64,000 nt of DNA, taken from the NCBI GenBank assembly GCA_037367355.1, contig CM074696.1, positions 4,526,001-4,590,000 of the forward strand, written 5' to 3'. Positions 24,305 to 35,396 of this stretch are shown piece after piece (positions within the stretch are counted from its first letter, which is position 1; every line of letters begins with the position of its first letter). The stretch is from Neoscytalidium dimidiatum (taxonomy: Eukaryota; Ascomycota; Dothideomycetes; Botryosphaeriales; Botryosphaeriaceae). Below the pieces are notes generated by a model. The model was given only the letters and a program-made list of their open reading frames with translations, did no database searches and had not been told where the DNA came from. The position numbers were made by a program, and so were the translations under genes.

Positions 24305-26074
24305 TTACCTCGTACGATAACGCCGCGGTGGGGGAGGCGGAGGGTGTCTTGGAGGCATCCCGGCCATCTGGTCAACGATATGAGGACGGCGGCAACGAGC
24401 CGGTGGGTTTTGCTGCTGGTTTTCATGCCTTTGCCGCAGTTCCCGGTCGCCTTGCTTCCGATGTAATGTTATCTGTCCGTCAGACCTTCGACCAGTTCGA
24501 TGTTGCTTCGTGGCGTGGCGACTCTCTTCCTCACCCATGAGAGCACGCATCTCAACTTCCTGCTCTTCATCCAGCAGCAAGGGTTGCTGCATCGATTGAG
24601 GCCTCAGGACCAGCGCCTCGTCCGTCCTCCTCTCCAATCCAACATCCGACCTCCACACCGACACTTCTCTTTTCTCCTTCTTTCCACGTCCACCACCGCT
24701 CGAGCCTGGCCGGTGCGGCGGCTCCGGGAACAGCAGAATAAGCAGCTCTTCGTCAAGTTCATCCCACTCATCCCACTCATCATCGCCATCCTCATCCTTC
24801 TCTGACGAATCCGCGATCACCACAGCGCTCAACTGCTGCTCCTCACTCTCCTCCGATATCCCCTCCATCATCCGCAACCCAGACGGTGCAGGAGGCACCG
24901 TCGGCGTGGCAGGCCGTCTCCCAACCGCAGTCATCGGCCTCCTCGACAAGCTCGACCCACCAACACCGCCGTAGCTCGAGCGCGGAGGCGCGGAGGCGTA
25001 ACTCGTGCTCGGCCGCGGGGTCAGCAAGCTGCCCAGATCGATCTGACCCTCGCTGCGCACGCGCCGCACCGTCTGCGCGGGGACGAGCCGGAAGGGTGTG
25101 CGGTGATGCTGCTGCTGAGGTGCTACCTGCTGGCTGCCGCCGGTCTGGAAGCCGTTCTGCTGCTGCGGTTGGACAACGGTCTCCTGCACCTGCAGCGAGC
25201 CCGCAAACGACCCCGCCGACCCGGGCGTCGTGGCCGCCGTGCTGTACGTCTCCACGGTTGACGCACTGTTCGGCGGCACCGAGGGCGACGGCGACGACAG
25301 CGGCGAACCCGTCGTCGTCGTCGTCGCGGACCCGTAGTACCGCGTCGCGGCCGGCGTGAGCAGCAGTGGCGGCGGGGGCGCGCGGCGGATGCGTCCGATG
25401 CGGAGCTGCGGCTGCAGTGACGGCGACGGCGACGGCGACGATGGCGAGCGTGGAGGCAGCGGCGGCAGCGGGCGGTCTCGGAGCGACGCGGCGAAGGACG
25501 GGCGCGGCGGCGGTGACGGGAGCAGGCGCTCTTGCGATCGGCGTCGTCGGTGAGATGGTGGCGTAGCGGTGGTCGACCAGGCGGCGCGCGGACGCGAGGG
25601 TGAAGGCGATGGCGAAGGCGTGGGCGCGGTGTTGACCAGGCGCGTGGGCGAGGAGACGCTCCGGTTCCCTACTGCCGGCCCTCTACCGCCTTTCCGGTTC
25701 TTCCCCCGTTTCGCTCCGCTCTTTGTGCCGCTGCCGCCAGCGCCGATGAACGCGTCGAGCGAGAGGACGCTCGGCGTCGGAGAGTCGGACGGCGTCGTCA
25801 GGGTCGAGCTGGACGATGCTGTCGTGACGGAGGCCGACGCGGACGCGGAGGCCGAGCGCGGACCGTACCATCGCCGCTTTTTGATCAGGTTCTCCTCGAA
25901 GGATGCGGGCTTGCGGTTGAAGAGCCGTAGGTTCTTGATCAGGTGCGTTGGGCTGAGAGGCCCGTTGCCGCTGCCGCTGCCGCTGCTGCCGCCGCCGCCA
26001 CCGCGGCGTTTGGGGCCATATGCTTCGTCGTCCGAGTCGGAGGACGAGTAGGCGGAGAAGCGTGATTCCGACAT
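24305..26074 (-). CDS. Large intrinsically disordered protein, unrecognised
   Basis: An intronless frame of 589 aa starting MSESRFSAYSSSDSDDEAYG. The frame is open for another 44 codons upstream (to 26206), but that part has leader-like composition. The protein is dominated by Ser, Pro, Arg, Thr and Gln. It has a Gly/Ser run near residue 25, a compact segment HLIKNLRLFNRKPASFEENL followed by IKKRRWYG, many SP/TP sites, Gln-rich patches, an acidic patch (DEDGDDEWDEWDELDEELL) and a Pro/Arg C-terminus. No enzyme motif or membrane segment is visible. The many proline-directed sites and mixed charge suggest a regulated scaffold or polarity/cell-cycle factor, but this is only a guess. Coding is supported by third-position bias and a GGCGAC repeat kept in frame (plus-strand 25412-25443). 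Confidence 0.7.
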   Translation of the reverse strand: MSESRFSAYSSSDSDDEAYGPKRRGGGGGSSGSGSGNGPLSPTHLIKNLRLFNRKPASFEENLIKKRRWYGPRSASASASASVTTASSSSTLTTPSDSPTPSVLSLDAFIGAGGSGTKSGAKRGKNRKGGRGPAVGNRSVSSPTRLVNTAPTPSPSPSPSRPRAAWSTTATPPSHRRRRSQERLLPSPPPRPSFAASLRDRPLPPLPPRSPSSPSPSPSLQPQLRIGRIRRAPPPPLLLTPAATRYYGSATTTTTGSPLSSPSPSVPPNSASTVETYSTAATTPGSAGSFAGSLQVQETVVQPQQQNGFQTGGSQQVAPQQQHHRTPFRLVPAQTVRRVRSEGQIDLGSLLTPRPSTSYASAPPRSSYGGVGGSSLSRRPMTAVGRRPATPTVPPAPSGLRMMEGISEESEEQQLSAVVIADSSEKDEDGDDEWDEWDELDEELLILLFPEPPHRPGSSGGGRGKKEKREVSVWRSDVGLERRTDEALVLRPQSMQQPLLLDEEQEVEMRALMGEEESRHATKQHRTGRRSDGQITLHRKQGDRELRQRHENQQQNPPARCRRPHIVDQMAGMPPRHPPPPPPRRYRTR

Positions 26075-26644
26075 TGTTGGCGCAGTTTGCTTGTTTGTTG
26101 TCGGGAGTGGTGGGATTGTTGACGGTGGCGGGTTGGAGAACGGGTTGTTTGTTGATGGCGGTGCCGGGGAACGCGTGGTCCGCTGCCGGAGAACTATGGC
26201 GGGCACCAGGGGAAGGCCTTCAAGAGTGCCTCTCTGCGAGGTGTGCGTCGCGCGGAGTCCGGCCGAGCAGTGTGCGGTGCGGTGCGGTCACCGGAAAGCG
26301 CGTGTCCCGGGTGGGGGGGAGGTTGGGATCACGATGAGCGGGCGTGTGTCTTATACGGCAAACCAAAGACAGGCCCCTCCGCGCGTCGCCGCGATCACCA
26401 CCTTGCCTGGTGCGAGAGCAGGATTGACAAGACAGCGGACAGGGTCTAGACCGAAGACCTGCATGCATGCCGTGTGGAGTCGACCGCCTTTGCTCCCCAT
26501 TCGGGGACTGACGTGCAGCGGAAAAGTAGACGCGGCTGCAGCCTACTACGAAACAAGGGGTCCACTGTTGCCCGATCGCCACGTGGAAAGTAGGCGGCCT
26601 GTTCCTGCATTGGGAGAATGCTCTGTGTCTTGGCGGAGTTCGCG

Positions 26645-26890
26645 CTATCCGATCGTACGCTCAAGTCCCCAGTCGCATGTCCACGGAAGCGTGTGTAGCT
26701 TTTTGGGGGAGGGGCGGCATCGTGGCGACGGGAGTTCTACCGTGCGAGTCGCAAGTAGAGCGGAATGAGCCTTTTTGGCTGGCTTTCCGTGTCCGAGAGA
26801 GGGTTTTTTGACTGCGGAGGCATCCGATTGTGGGGTGTCGTAGAGGTCAAAAGCCATCTGCTGGTCTTTGGTGTCGTCGTTTGGCGCCAT
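26645..26890 (-). CDS. Small ORF, doubtful
   Basis: An 81-codon frame beginning MAPNDDTKDQQMAFDLYD, with ACCATGG start context. It is polar and without a recognisable domain. It lies about 570 bp upstream of the disordered-protein gene on the same strand, so it could be a small gene, an upstream ORF in a long leader, or chance. A GTGAGC donor-like site just upstream (about 26934) leaves room for a 5' exon. Confidence 0.25.
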   Translation of the reverse strand: MAPNDDTKDQQMAFDLYDTPQSDASAVKKPSLGHGKPAKKAHSALLATRTVELPSPRCRPSPKKLHTLPWTCDWGLERTIG

Positions 26891-28381
26891 GGTCCGTGAG
26901 TTCCGAACGCTCGTGTAAGAATATTGGCTCACCTTTCTTTCTGACAAATACAGTCTTTTCCCTTTTCTTTACAGAGTTAATCGTGTTTTTTATTCTCAGA
27001 AAGAGGCACTTCTCGCTTGTGGGTTTGTTCGGAACGGTCCCGTCGTGTAGGTCATTTCGCTAAAGAGGGCGCCTATAACGCTTGCCCTATAGTTACGCGC
27101 TATTTTTGGCCGTAACGGTGCTTTGTAGCCGAGGGCAGACGTTTCAAGGGGGATTCCTGTAAATGGGCTTGAAAAAGGGTAAATTAAGGTTTCGATGGGA
27201 AGGTTGGACTCAGTGCGGAGGTAAATCCAATGCTCACGACAAACCCCTTCGAACAAGGACAGATTGCAGCAAGCCTACCGACCCACTCTTCACAATTTCC
27301 ATCGTAACTCATGGGCAGTTGAAGCAGTCATCTAGATAGAAACGAATATCTACATTCGGACGACTACTTCAACGGCCTATGGTTTGTGTAGTATAAACAA
27401 TACGTTTTACGGCAAACGGAACCCATCCGATAGGTCATCAAAATGACCCTCTTTGACACATTTCATTCTTCCCAAGGCGATCGTCACATGTGCTCGTAAC
27501 AGGAAGAGCGAGGCATTCCACTGAGTGGTACCTGGTGAAATGGGACGGCTGAAATCTCGCCCATTACGTCTGGCTTCTAGAGACATATTTGGACGGAGCC
27601 CACGAATCAGTTCGGAAATATGGTGGCAAGCATCCCCTGGAAGGTTACGAGCTGATTCCGTAAGATCCCGACGCATGGTGGCGGCAAGAAAGGTCTTCAT
27701 CGTTAAGGTGACCTTGAATCATTGTGAGGTTCGCAAACACGGTTCATGCGACTTCGACAGGCAGCTTTACTGGCATCAACTCTCACCTGACAATGAACAT
27801 AACACTGTCCACTAGTGCCCCCCTACGTCAACCAATTATCATCCTAAACCCTACTATCCAACATCATCGTTATTATTGCCTTTTTCGGCTACGCGATGCA
27901 AAGCTGCACACTTGCGTTCGGGCTGAGCGTTCAAGTAAAGTATTTCTGACAGCGTTGAACAGAAATGGTTTATGATGACTATTGACTTCTGCGTAATAGT
28001 AATTGACGCACAGATATTCCATGGCTTGTGGCGGGGGGCTTCACTATTCAAAAAGCATCGATAAGAAATTCACGTACGGAGTTGCACTAGTCATCTAGAC
28101 GTACATGTGCATGATTAGCCCAAATATTTATTTCACGATATGGCCAAAGCGGTGTTTTTTATGCACAGAGTGGCTACAAAAATTTGGTCTCATGCGGCAT
28201 ATCGAACAGACGCCCCCTGAAGTGACTGATATTGTGAAGTCTCGGTAAACAAGAAGGGGGTTTTCTACAGTTGCATAACGAACTCTTGCACTTGCCGAAT
28301 TGAGGCCGCATGCCTATTCTTGGCCATCTGACACCTACCACAGCCTGCATCGACACCCTCGATTACATTGCACCTCCCCGC
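26891..28381. other. Gene-free AT-richer interval
   Basis: There is no convincing frame between the small doubtful ORF and the reductase stop codon. It contains hairpin copy C. The composition is poorer in GC than the neighbouring genes. Confidence 0.5.
27310..27381. repeat. Hairpin repeat, copy C
   Basis: The left side CATGGGCAGTTGAAGCAGTC begins at 27310. The right side GACTACTTCAACGGCCTATG ends at 27381. Reverse-complemented, the right side differs from the left at only a few transition and transversion positions. This is the smallest (72 bp) well-paired copy, and it shows that the terminal repeat extends outward to CATGGGC. Confidence 0.8.
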
Positions 28382-29657
28382 TCACCGCGCCGCCCCCTTC
28401 TCCAGCCCATCCATCTGCGCCACCAAGTCCACCACCGTCTCCTCGAACCGCCTGTACGTCACGCCCAGCTCCCGCGCCGTCGTCTCCCCGTCCAACCCGT
28501 AGCTCTCCGCCGGCAGGGCCTCGTCGGGGGCCGGCTCGGCGCCGGGGCTCCGCGCCCTCGCCGGGAAGCGCGCGCGCAGGATCCGCGCGGCCAGGCCGAA
28601 CGAGAAGGGCTCGGGCGCGACGGGCGTGTACCGCTTCCCGCCGGCGCGGGGGCGCAGCAGCGCCTCGACGTGGGCGACGGCCAGGTCGCGCACGTCGATC
28701 CACAGCGGGACGCGGGCGGGGGGGACGGGCTTGGCCGCGTCCGCGACGGCCCACAGCTGGGCGTTGGACTCGTTGAGGGCGGCGGGGCCGGGCACGCCCG
28801 GGTGCACGACGGGGCCGAAGACCATGGGCGGGCACAGCGCGACGAGGTCGAAGGCCGGCTTCGTCCGCTCCACGAACGACCAGGCTTCCAGCTCGGCGAA
28901 CTTCTTGGAGCCGCGGTACGCGACGACGGCGGGGGTGGTGGGCGCGACCGACTCCTCGTACGTCAGCGGGTTCCAGTCCGCGGCCGTGTAGGTGAAGTCG
29001 GGCCCGGCGGCGCGCGCGATGTCGACGACGGCGGCGAAGGAGGAGGTCAGCACGATGCGCTGGATGGCCGGGTTCTTGGCCGCGGCGCTGAGGAGGGCCT
29101 TGACGCCGTTGATGGCGGGGAGGACGAGCTCCTTTTCGTTGTTGGTCGTGTTGTAGTTGAACGGCTGGGGGCGGGGAGGAGGGGTTAGCCCTTGCTGTGC
29201 GGGTGCTGTGGGGATTGGTTGAGGATGTAATGGCAAAGAAAGGTGTGCGTAGGGAGCTGAAGCAGCCATCCGGATGTGATGTTGGGCGAGAAAGCTGACG
29301 TTTGCGTTTTCACGCCTGCCATGAGGTGGTCGGGTGGCGTACACTGGCTACATGTATCACGGCGTCGACGCCTTTGACAGCGTCGTCAAGATTCGTGGTG
29401 CCCTCAAAGTCGGCTACCAGGACGAAATCCAGGCGGTCTTTCCATTGCGGACGGGCATTGAGCATCTCATCGGCCTTAGCTTTCGATCGTGCGGATCCAC
29501 GGACTTTGTAGCCGCGCTGAAGTAGGGTGTCGACGACATGAGCGCCGATGAAGCCTGTAGCCCCGGTGACGAGGATGTAGCTGCGGAGCGCGTTGTGGTG
29601 AGCAGTGGGTGGAGTTACGATGCAATGTTGTCAAGCGGCTAACCTTGGAGTCGGCAT
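28382..29657 (-). CDS. NAD(P)-dependent short-chain (extended SDR) reductase, Gre2/dihydroflavonol-reductase-like
   Basis: Three exons join to 344 aa: 29644-29657 (only 14 nt, MPTPS), 29343-29580 and 28382-29164. The nucleotide-binding motif TGATGFIG is at residues 9-16. The SDR catalytic set is present: serine in LTSSFAAVV (about residue 125) and YRGSK (Tyr167, Lys171). The segment following, LVALCPPMVFGP, is typical of the Gre2 / dihydroflavonol-4-reductase / 3-beta-HSD-like group. These enzymes reduce aldehydes, ketones or methylglyoxal with NADPH; the substrate is not predictable here. The introns are 63 nt and 178 nt, and the larger holds a decayed hairpin repeat. The N-terminal exon is short but gives the normal start distance to the Rossmann motif. 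Confidence 0.88.
29251..29323. repeat. Hairpin repeat, copy D (decayed, intronic)
   Basis: The left arm AGCTGAAGCAGCCATCCGGA (29255-29274) is well preserved. The right side retains AGCTGACGTTTGCG and a terminal CCTGCCATG but has lost most of the arm. It lies wholly within intron 2 of the reductase gene (29165-29342), which is longer than this gene's other intron. Confidence 0.6.
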
Positions 29658-30906
29658 TGGCGGAGCGGGCCGATGGATAGGGTAAAGTGCCGCAGAAACG
29701 GTGATATGCGGTAGCTCAAGAGCTGCGGGTGAGAAAAGGTTAAAGGCCAGCTACCCCTCCCCCGCATGGTTCGTGCGAGTCGTGGGGTGTTCGGGGGCAA
29801 CTCTCCCGAAGCCTGCTCCACCCAATGTCGTCATTATCTTTGGCCCTTCAAAGCATCACAGCAACAACCAACGGTACTTGAAGCAGTGGTTTGGACGTTG
29901 GATTTCATCAACTCCATTGAACAATCGCGCCCAGGCTGTGCCTCCATCTCCGAGCGCGACGAGAACAGCGGGCGTGGATTCGCGCCGCACAGGGAGAAGT
30001 CATGCCACTTGAACAGAAACTCTACAGGAAGCTCGGTATTGGTATTGGCATTGCAGCTGCTTACTTGCCGGATCAGCCGCGCATGACGAACGCTAACCAA
30101 GCGACTCCACTCGATCAGAGAGAGATAAGCGATCTGGCGCTGAACGTGGCGCACGCGCCCTGGGCCGCGTACGGTGTCGTATCGACAGTGTGAGTACCTT
30201 CGCACTCTGTGGTCGCGCGTGGTCGGCAGGACCGCTGCAGGCAGACGGCTCAATGTAGCACAAGGCAGGGACCAGGGCGTGGTGGTCCGTCTGACGGGGC
30301 GCGTGGTGCGGATGCAGGGCTGCCAGCATGAGCCGTCGCCACACCACGCACGCTAGGAGTCCCGCGAGAGTCGACCAGCCGCCCGCAGATGATGTGAGAT
30401 GTGAGCGTCAAATCGCGCACCAGCACTCAAGACGTCAATGGCCTGCCGCTAGCACCGCTGTCTGACCGTCGCGGGGCCTATCGCGCGCCGCCTCTCGACT
30501 ATCCGACTTCCGCCTTCCCGCCGCCCTCCACGCCTCCAACACAGCCTCCAACAGCCTCCGGACCCTGTGGATGCCCATCCCGACCTTAGCACCCTCACTG
30601 GCCTGCGCTACCGCCCTCCGAGTCCTGGCAGCTGTCGCACAAAATGCCGCCACACCGACGCGCCTTGCCGCAACCAGAAGCGAGTGCAGCTGCTCCGCAG
30701 GGATCGCGAAGTGCGGGGGCTCCTCCGTAGATCCCACGCGCCAAAGATCCCACAGATGGCGCGAGAAGAATGGTGACTGCTGACACCGTGAACCGCCGTT
30801 GCCCTGAGAGATAAATCTTCTCGCCGCCAGCTGCTCGCGCACAGGAGAAAATCGCGCAACATCCCTTTGCAAGTCTCGTTCCCCTTCCAATTTTTGTGAG
30901 AGGAGG
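29658..30906. promoter_or_regulatory. Divergent upstream region, reductase / alpha-beta hydrolase
   Basis: A 1.25-kb region between head-to-head genes. It has no convincing frame. It contains a half hairpin repeat (29876-29895) and becomes CT-rich before the hydrolase start. No TATA element is clear. Confidence 0.45.
29876..29895 (+). repeat. Solo arm of the hairpin repeat
   Basis: ACTTGAAGCAGTGGTTTGGA matches the family arm at most positions, but no complementary right arm follows within 120 bp. Probably a truncated copy; a chance match cannot be excluded. Confidence 0.4.
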
Positions 30907-32286
30907 ATGGCGCCGCGACCCAGATCTGCGGATCTGAGGCTCGGGTTCTTTGAGAAGCTGGGTCTTGTACCCATATTCGCCGCCGTGTGTATGTCTCGGC
31001 CCTGACCCCTTCCGGATCAACAATGCCTTCGGATGATTGATGCTGACTATCTGTTGAATACCAGTGGGCAAGACTTTCTGGGCCGTCGTGACTGCAAGAT
31101 TCATATCCAATCGCAAGCGTCCTTCTTCGTTCGCACGATTCATAGGCTATACCGCTATTCGAACATTGCTCAGCAACAACTCTTCAAGAACGGAACAGTA
31201 CGTAGCATAACAATCACTCCGAGAACACTTGCTTGGTCAATCAAGCTGATATCATCCATTGCGATATAGAGCTTCAGCGCCTGGAACAGGCGAGCAATAC
31301 CTTACCTGGTGCAAGCAGGTCAACGTCCAACCCGTGACTGAAACCCTCAAGGATGGAACAAACGCATACTGGGTTGGCTCGAAAGGTGCCGAATACGTCT
31401 GGATCTACTTCCACGGTAAAATCCTTCTCTGTATTCACGAGAAGCTCACGCTTATACTCTTCCCAAATCAGGCGGCGGCTACTCCATGCCCGCCAGCATA
31501 GAGCACTTCAACATGCTCCACTCCCTCATCAAAGACCTCAACCCACCCGGGGGCATCGCCGCCCTCGTCCTCCACTACGACGTCGCCCCCTGGGCTGCTT
31601 ACCCGCGCCAGCTCGCCCAGGCCTCCTCCCTCCTCAACCATGTCCTCCAAAACCTACACATCCCACCGCCCCGCATCCTCCTGGGCGGCGACTCCGCCGG
31701 CGGCAACCTCACGCTCGCCCTCCTCAGCCACATCCTGCACCCGCACCCGGAATCCCCCGCCGTCGTCCCGCGCATCGCCCTGCCCGACCCCACCGACACC
31801 ACCACCACCAATGCATCCCCTCCCCAGACGAAATTCAAAGCCGCGGCCCTCATCTCCCCCTGGGTCTCCTTCGACACGCACACCGCGTCCTTCGCGCGCA
31901 ACGCCTCCCGCGACATGCTCCCGGCCGCGGCCCTGGCCCGCTGGTCGACCCTCTTCCTCGGTGGCCGCGCCACCGACCCGTACAACGAGCCCGTCGACGT
32001 GCCGGCCGGCTGGTGGCGCGGCCTGGGCGAGCGCGTCGTCGGCGACGTGCTGTTCGTCGCCGGCGAGTACGAGGTGCTGCTGGACGGGATCTTGAACTGC
32101 AGCGAGAGCGTGAGGAACGAGTGGGGGAGGGGGGGAGGCGGAGGGGAGGTGGCGTGCGTGGTCGTGGAGGAGGAGGCGCACGCGAGCGCGTGGATCGACA
32201 CGATGGTCGGGTTTCGGTTTCAGGAGCTGGGCATGTATCGCGAGGTGCGGGATTGGCTGCGGTTGCGGTTGGTGGGGAGTGGGTGA
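30907..32286 (+). CDS. Alpha/beta hydrolase (hormone-sensitive-lipase-like fold)
   Basis: Exons 30907-30988, 31065-31197, 31270-31415 and 31472-32286 join to 391 aa. An N-terminal hydrophobic stretch (GFFEKLGLVPIFAAV, continuing into LGKTFWAVVTARFI) could anchor it in a membrane. HGGG (oxyanion hole, YFHGGGYSM) is created across the third splice junction. The nucleophile elbow is GDSAGGN. A later GEYEVLLDG supplies the likely acid residue and the His in EEEAHASAW completes the triad. These signs place it in the alpha/beta-hydrolase-3 family (esterases, lipases, steryl acetyl hydrolases); the substrate is unknown. The introns are 76, 72 and 56 nt. A TTC microsatellite follows the stop codon. 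Confidence 0.88.
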
Positions 32287-32321
32287 GGCAATGGGTTCGC
32301 TTTCTTGCGTGTGGTGAAAGG

Positions 32322-32381
32322 GTTCTTCTTCTTCTTCTTCTTCTTCTTCTTCTTCTTCTTCTTCTTTTTTTTTTTTTTTTT
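32322..32381 (+). repeat. (TTC)n plus T-run
   Basis: About 14 TTC units run directly into a T stretch of about 17 in the trailer of the alpha/beta hydrolase gene. A simple repeat, possibly near the transcript end. Confidence 0.95.
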
Positions 32382-32630
32382 ACCCTGCTCTCATCTTGCA
32401 TTTGGTGGCATTCTGCAGGCTTTGATCATGCTGGGCATGATTTGTGGGAGAACGGCGGCGGATTTCTGGATATAGCTTTTGAACTGCATGGATAATTGGA
32501 TTCGACCATCGGGAGAAACGAAGTCAATCGATGGCTTGATGCTTTTCTTTTTTCCTCCCTGTAAACATTTCTCAGTCTCAACTCATGAACTTTTTTAAGA
32601 TGCAAGGATAGACACTCGCACACATGATTG

Positions 32631-32717
32631 ATGGGTAGCTGAAGTAGTTGTCCGGATTTAATGTCACCGACACGAGGATATTTACGTGCTTACGTGACGA
32701 CTGTTTCAACTACCCTT
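32631..32717. repeat. Hairpin repeat, copy E
   Basis: The left arm AGCTGAAGTAGTTGTCCGGA (32637-32656) and the right arm CGTGACGACTGTTTCAACTA (32693-32712) pair over most of their length. The ends extend to GGGTAGC / TACCCT. Differences from the family arm are mainly C-to-T or G-to-A type. Confidence 0.75.
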
Positions 32718-33465
32718 GCGTATTTACACATGGGGATGCAACACTTAAATCCAGCCTCACATCCCGTCATTCCATTCGCCATTCATATTTCTAAACAGCC
32801 AATGACGTGTTTCTTGATGCAAGGGTATTTTCTTATCTGACCTGCGTTTACGAATTTCTCGGCTCCACAAACTGCATTGCGTGGGTTCTCGACCCCCGGC
32901 GCCACACGGCAAGTCTGCGGATGCGGGGAAGGTTACTATTTACAGGGTGTTCCACGGAGCTTCCAGTCGCCGACTGCGGGCCCTTTCGTCCAGAGTTGCC
33001 ACTTTTGCTCGGCCTTTCGCATAGATAGCGGCAATATATACACACATCGTGCATCATCGAAGGCATCGGGGATTTCCAACACCGCGCGGAGGTACCCTGT
33101 GCATCACAACATAGGAGATACACCCAATAACCATTTCTGGACAAACGGCCGGCTTCGCGAATGTATCCTGGAAAAGAGGAGCGGTAGTCTCGTCCAACAA
33201 CCAATGACGACATGTGACCAAGCGGAGCTCCCCCGCACCATCATCGTCTTGAGTGGTGAGGGGCTCGCCGCAGCCCCGTCTCTCGTCGGCAGCACCCCTC
33301 TTCCTTTCTAGCCCTTCGCCCAACGGAACATTTTACAAAACCCGGACACATCCGCGCACTTCTTCCCGCGCTCTGCTTTTCATTTTCCTCAAGTTTAGCG
33401 GAAAGCGAACTCATTGAAGCTGAAATTGCGTTGCGAAAATAACACCATTACCGCATTCGGAAATA

Positions 33466-34952
33466 ATGGCGCAGACCATGAAAGCAGTCCACTACGACGG
33501 ACCCTTCAAGGTCTCGGTCAAGGAGGTCCCGGTCCCGAAGATCCAGCACCCGGACGACGTGATCATCAAGGTTACCACCGCCGGTACGTCCTGCATATGC
33601 ACAACCATCATGGTGTCCCAACTCCCCCTCCAACGTACGTTCCATCCAATGAGCTGACTTGATTGTCCAGCCATCTGCGGCTCTGATCTCCACATGTATC
33701 AGGGCCGCACGGCCGCCGAGGCCGGATTGGTCTTCGGGCACGAGAACATGGGCATCGTCACCGTATGCACGTCATTCCCCTGCGGCGGATGCCAACTAAC
33801 CTCCCACCACCAGGAAATCGGCCAGGGCGTCACCCTCCTCAAACCCGGCGACCGCGTCGTGCTCCCCTTCAACGTCGCCGACGGGCGATGCCGCAACTGC
33901 GAGGAAGGCCGCACCGCCTTTTGCACAGGCGTGAACCCGGGATTCGCAGGTGGAGCGTAAGTCCAAACCCCCCCAATGCCCCATCCTTCCCTTCAATCTC
34001 GAAACGTCACAAAAGGAAGAAGGGGGGTGAAAGGAAAGAAGGGGGACAATAAAACAAAACTGAATATATACGCACCTCGAAGCTACGGCTACGTCGCCAT
34101 GGGCCCCTACCAGGGCGGCCAGGCGCAGTTCCTGCGCGTCCCCTACGCCGACTTCAACGCGCTCAAGCTGCCGGCCGGCACCGCGCACGAGGCCGACTTC
34201 GCCCTGCTGGCCGACATCTTCCCGACCGGCTGGCACGGCCTGGTGCTGTCGGGCTTCAAGCCGGGCGAGAGCGTCGCCGTCTTCGGCGCCGGGCCGGTCG
34301 GCCTCATGGCCGCGTACAGCGGCCTCCTGCGCGGCGCCAGCGCCGTCTACGTCGTCGACCAGGTCCCCGAGCGCCTCGAGGCCGCGCGCCGCATCGGCGC
34401 CGTCCCCGTCAACTTCCGCCACGGCGACCCCGTGCGCCAGATCGTCGAGCGCAACGGCGGCGAGCTGGTCGACCGCGCCGTCGACGCCGTCGGCTACCAG
34501 GCCGTCGACGCGTCCGGGAGCGCCGAGAGGCCCAACGTCGTGCTCGACCAGCTCATCATGGTGACGCGCCCGACCGGCGGCCTGGGCATCCCCGGCCTGT
34601 ACGTCCCGGCCGATCCGGGCGCGCCGGATGCCCAGAGCGGGAAGGGCCAGATTCTGATTTCGTTCGGGAAGCTGTTCGAGAAGGTGAGTATCGGGAGTGT
34701 CGGTTTCGTGGGGGGGGGAAAAAAAAAAACTAACATACTTGTCAGGGATTGTCTCTCGGAACTGGTCAATGCAACGTCAAGGCGTACAACAGATACCTGC
34801 GGGATCTGATCATTGCCGGCAAGGCCAAGCCGTCGTTTGTCGTCTCGCATGAGATCACCATCGACGACGCTTCCGATGCCTATGAGAAGTTCGACAAGCG
34901 CATCGACGGCTACACGAAGGTTCTGATCCATCCAAATGGCCCGATTTCTTGA
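33466..34952 (+). CDS. Zinc-dependent medium-chain dehydrogenase, glutathione-independent formaldehyde dehydrogenase type
   Basis: Exons 33466-33583, 33671-33762, 33814-33956, 34083-34683 and 34746-34952 join to 386 aa. Zinc-ligand regions are AICGSDLHMYQG (catalytic Cys) and FGHENMG. A structural-zinc-like Cys cluster follows (GRCRNCEEGRTAFC). The Rossmann motif is GAGPVG, preceded by SVAVF. YGGxx-type FDH signatures such as GPYQGGQAQFLRVPYADFN and the long insert GLYVPADPGAPDAQ are shared with Pseudomonas-type formaldehyde dismutase/dehydrogenase, which keeps NAD(H) bound and needs no glutathione. It probably oxidises formaldehyde or a related small aldehyde; the physiological substrate is not proven. 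The fourth exon begins after an AAG rather than CAG/TAG acceptor, the weakest splice call. Confidence 0.88.
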
Positions 34953-35396
34953 GCTTGGAGAGCGTGATGCGGTGCCGCCGCCTCTGACACAGATGTTTCG
35001 AAACCACCCTCGACACCTCTCTGTGATGAGTATAAGGGCTTGGGCCTATCATATAGTGTAGTATTCTTAAGGTAGTTTTGTAGGGAAATGAGCATCTTAC
35101 GTTGAAGTCATAATGGGTGGCAAAAGACTTCACCCTCACAGCCGGATCAACATATGAGTCTATTTGAAGAACTGAAGCAACAGCCCGAAGAATATCTCTT
35201 GAAATCAAATCTCGGTGCTTTTTTGCGACCCGTGGGCAGTCGAAGCGTTCGTCCGGACAGGAATGTCCAAAGCTTTCGTCACATTTGTATCCGGATGACT
35301 GCTTCAACTGCTCATGAATGTATTACGGTTAGAAAGGCTGTTTATTCTACAAACCGTTGCGCTGCGGTGAGGAGAACAGTCACGAACGGAAAGACT
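34953..35396. other. Intergenic region with hairpin copy F
   Basis: Trailer of the dehydrogenase gene followed by a conserved hairpin copy, which ends about 80 bp from the truncated 3' edge of the arylsulfatase relic. Confidence 0.5.
35231..35316. repeat. Hairpin repeat, copy F
   Basis: The left arm AGTCGAAGCGTTCGTCCGGA (35238-35257) and the right arm TCCGGATGACTGCTTCAACT (35290-35309) are flanked by GTGGGC and GCTCATG. One of the best paired copies. The 32-nt spacer includes a small internal inverted match (AATGT / ACATT). Confidence 0.85.

Larger units (their letters stand above)
32287..33465. other. Intergenic region
   Basis: Hydrolase trailer with the TTC repeat, hairpin copy E, and then the promoter of the dehydrogenase gene. 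No coding signal was found. Confidence 0.5.
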
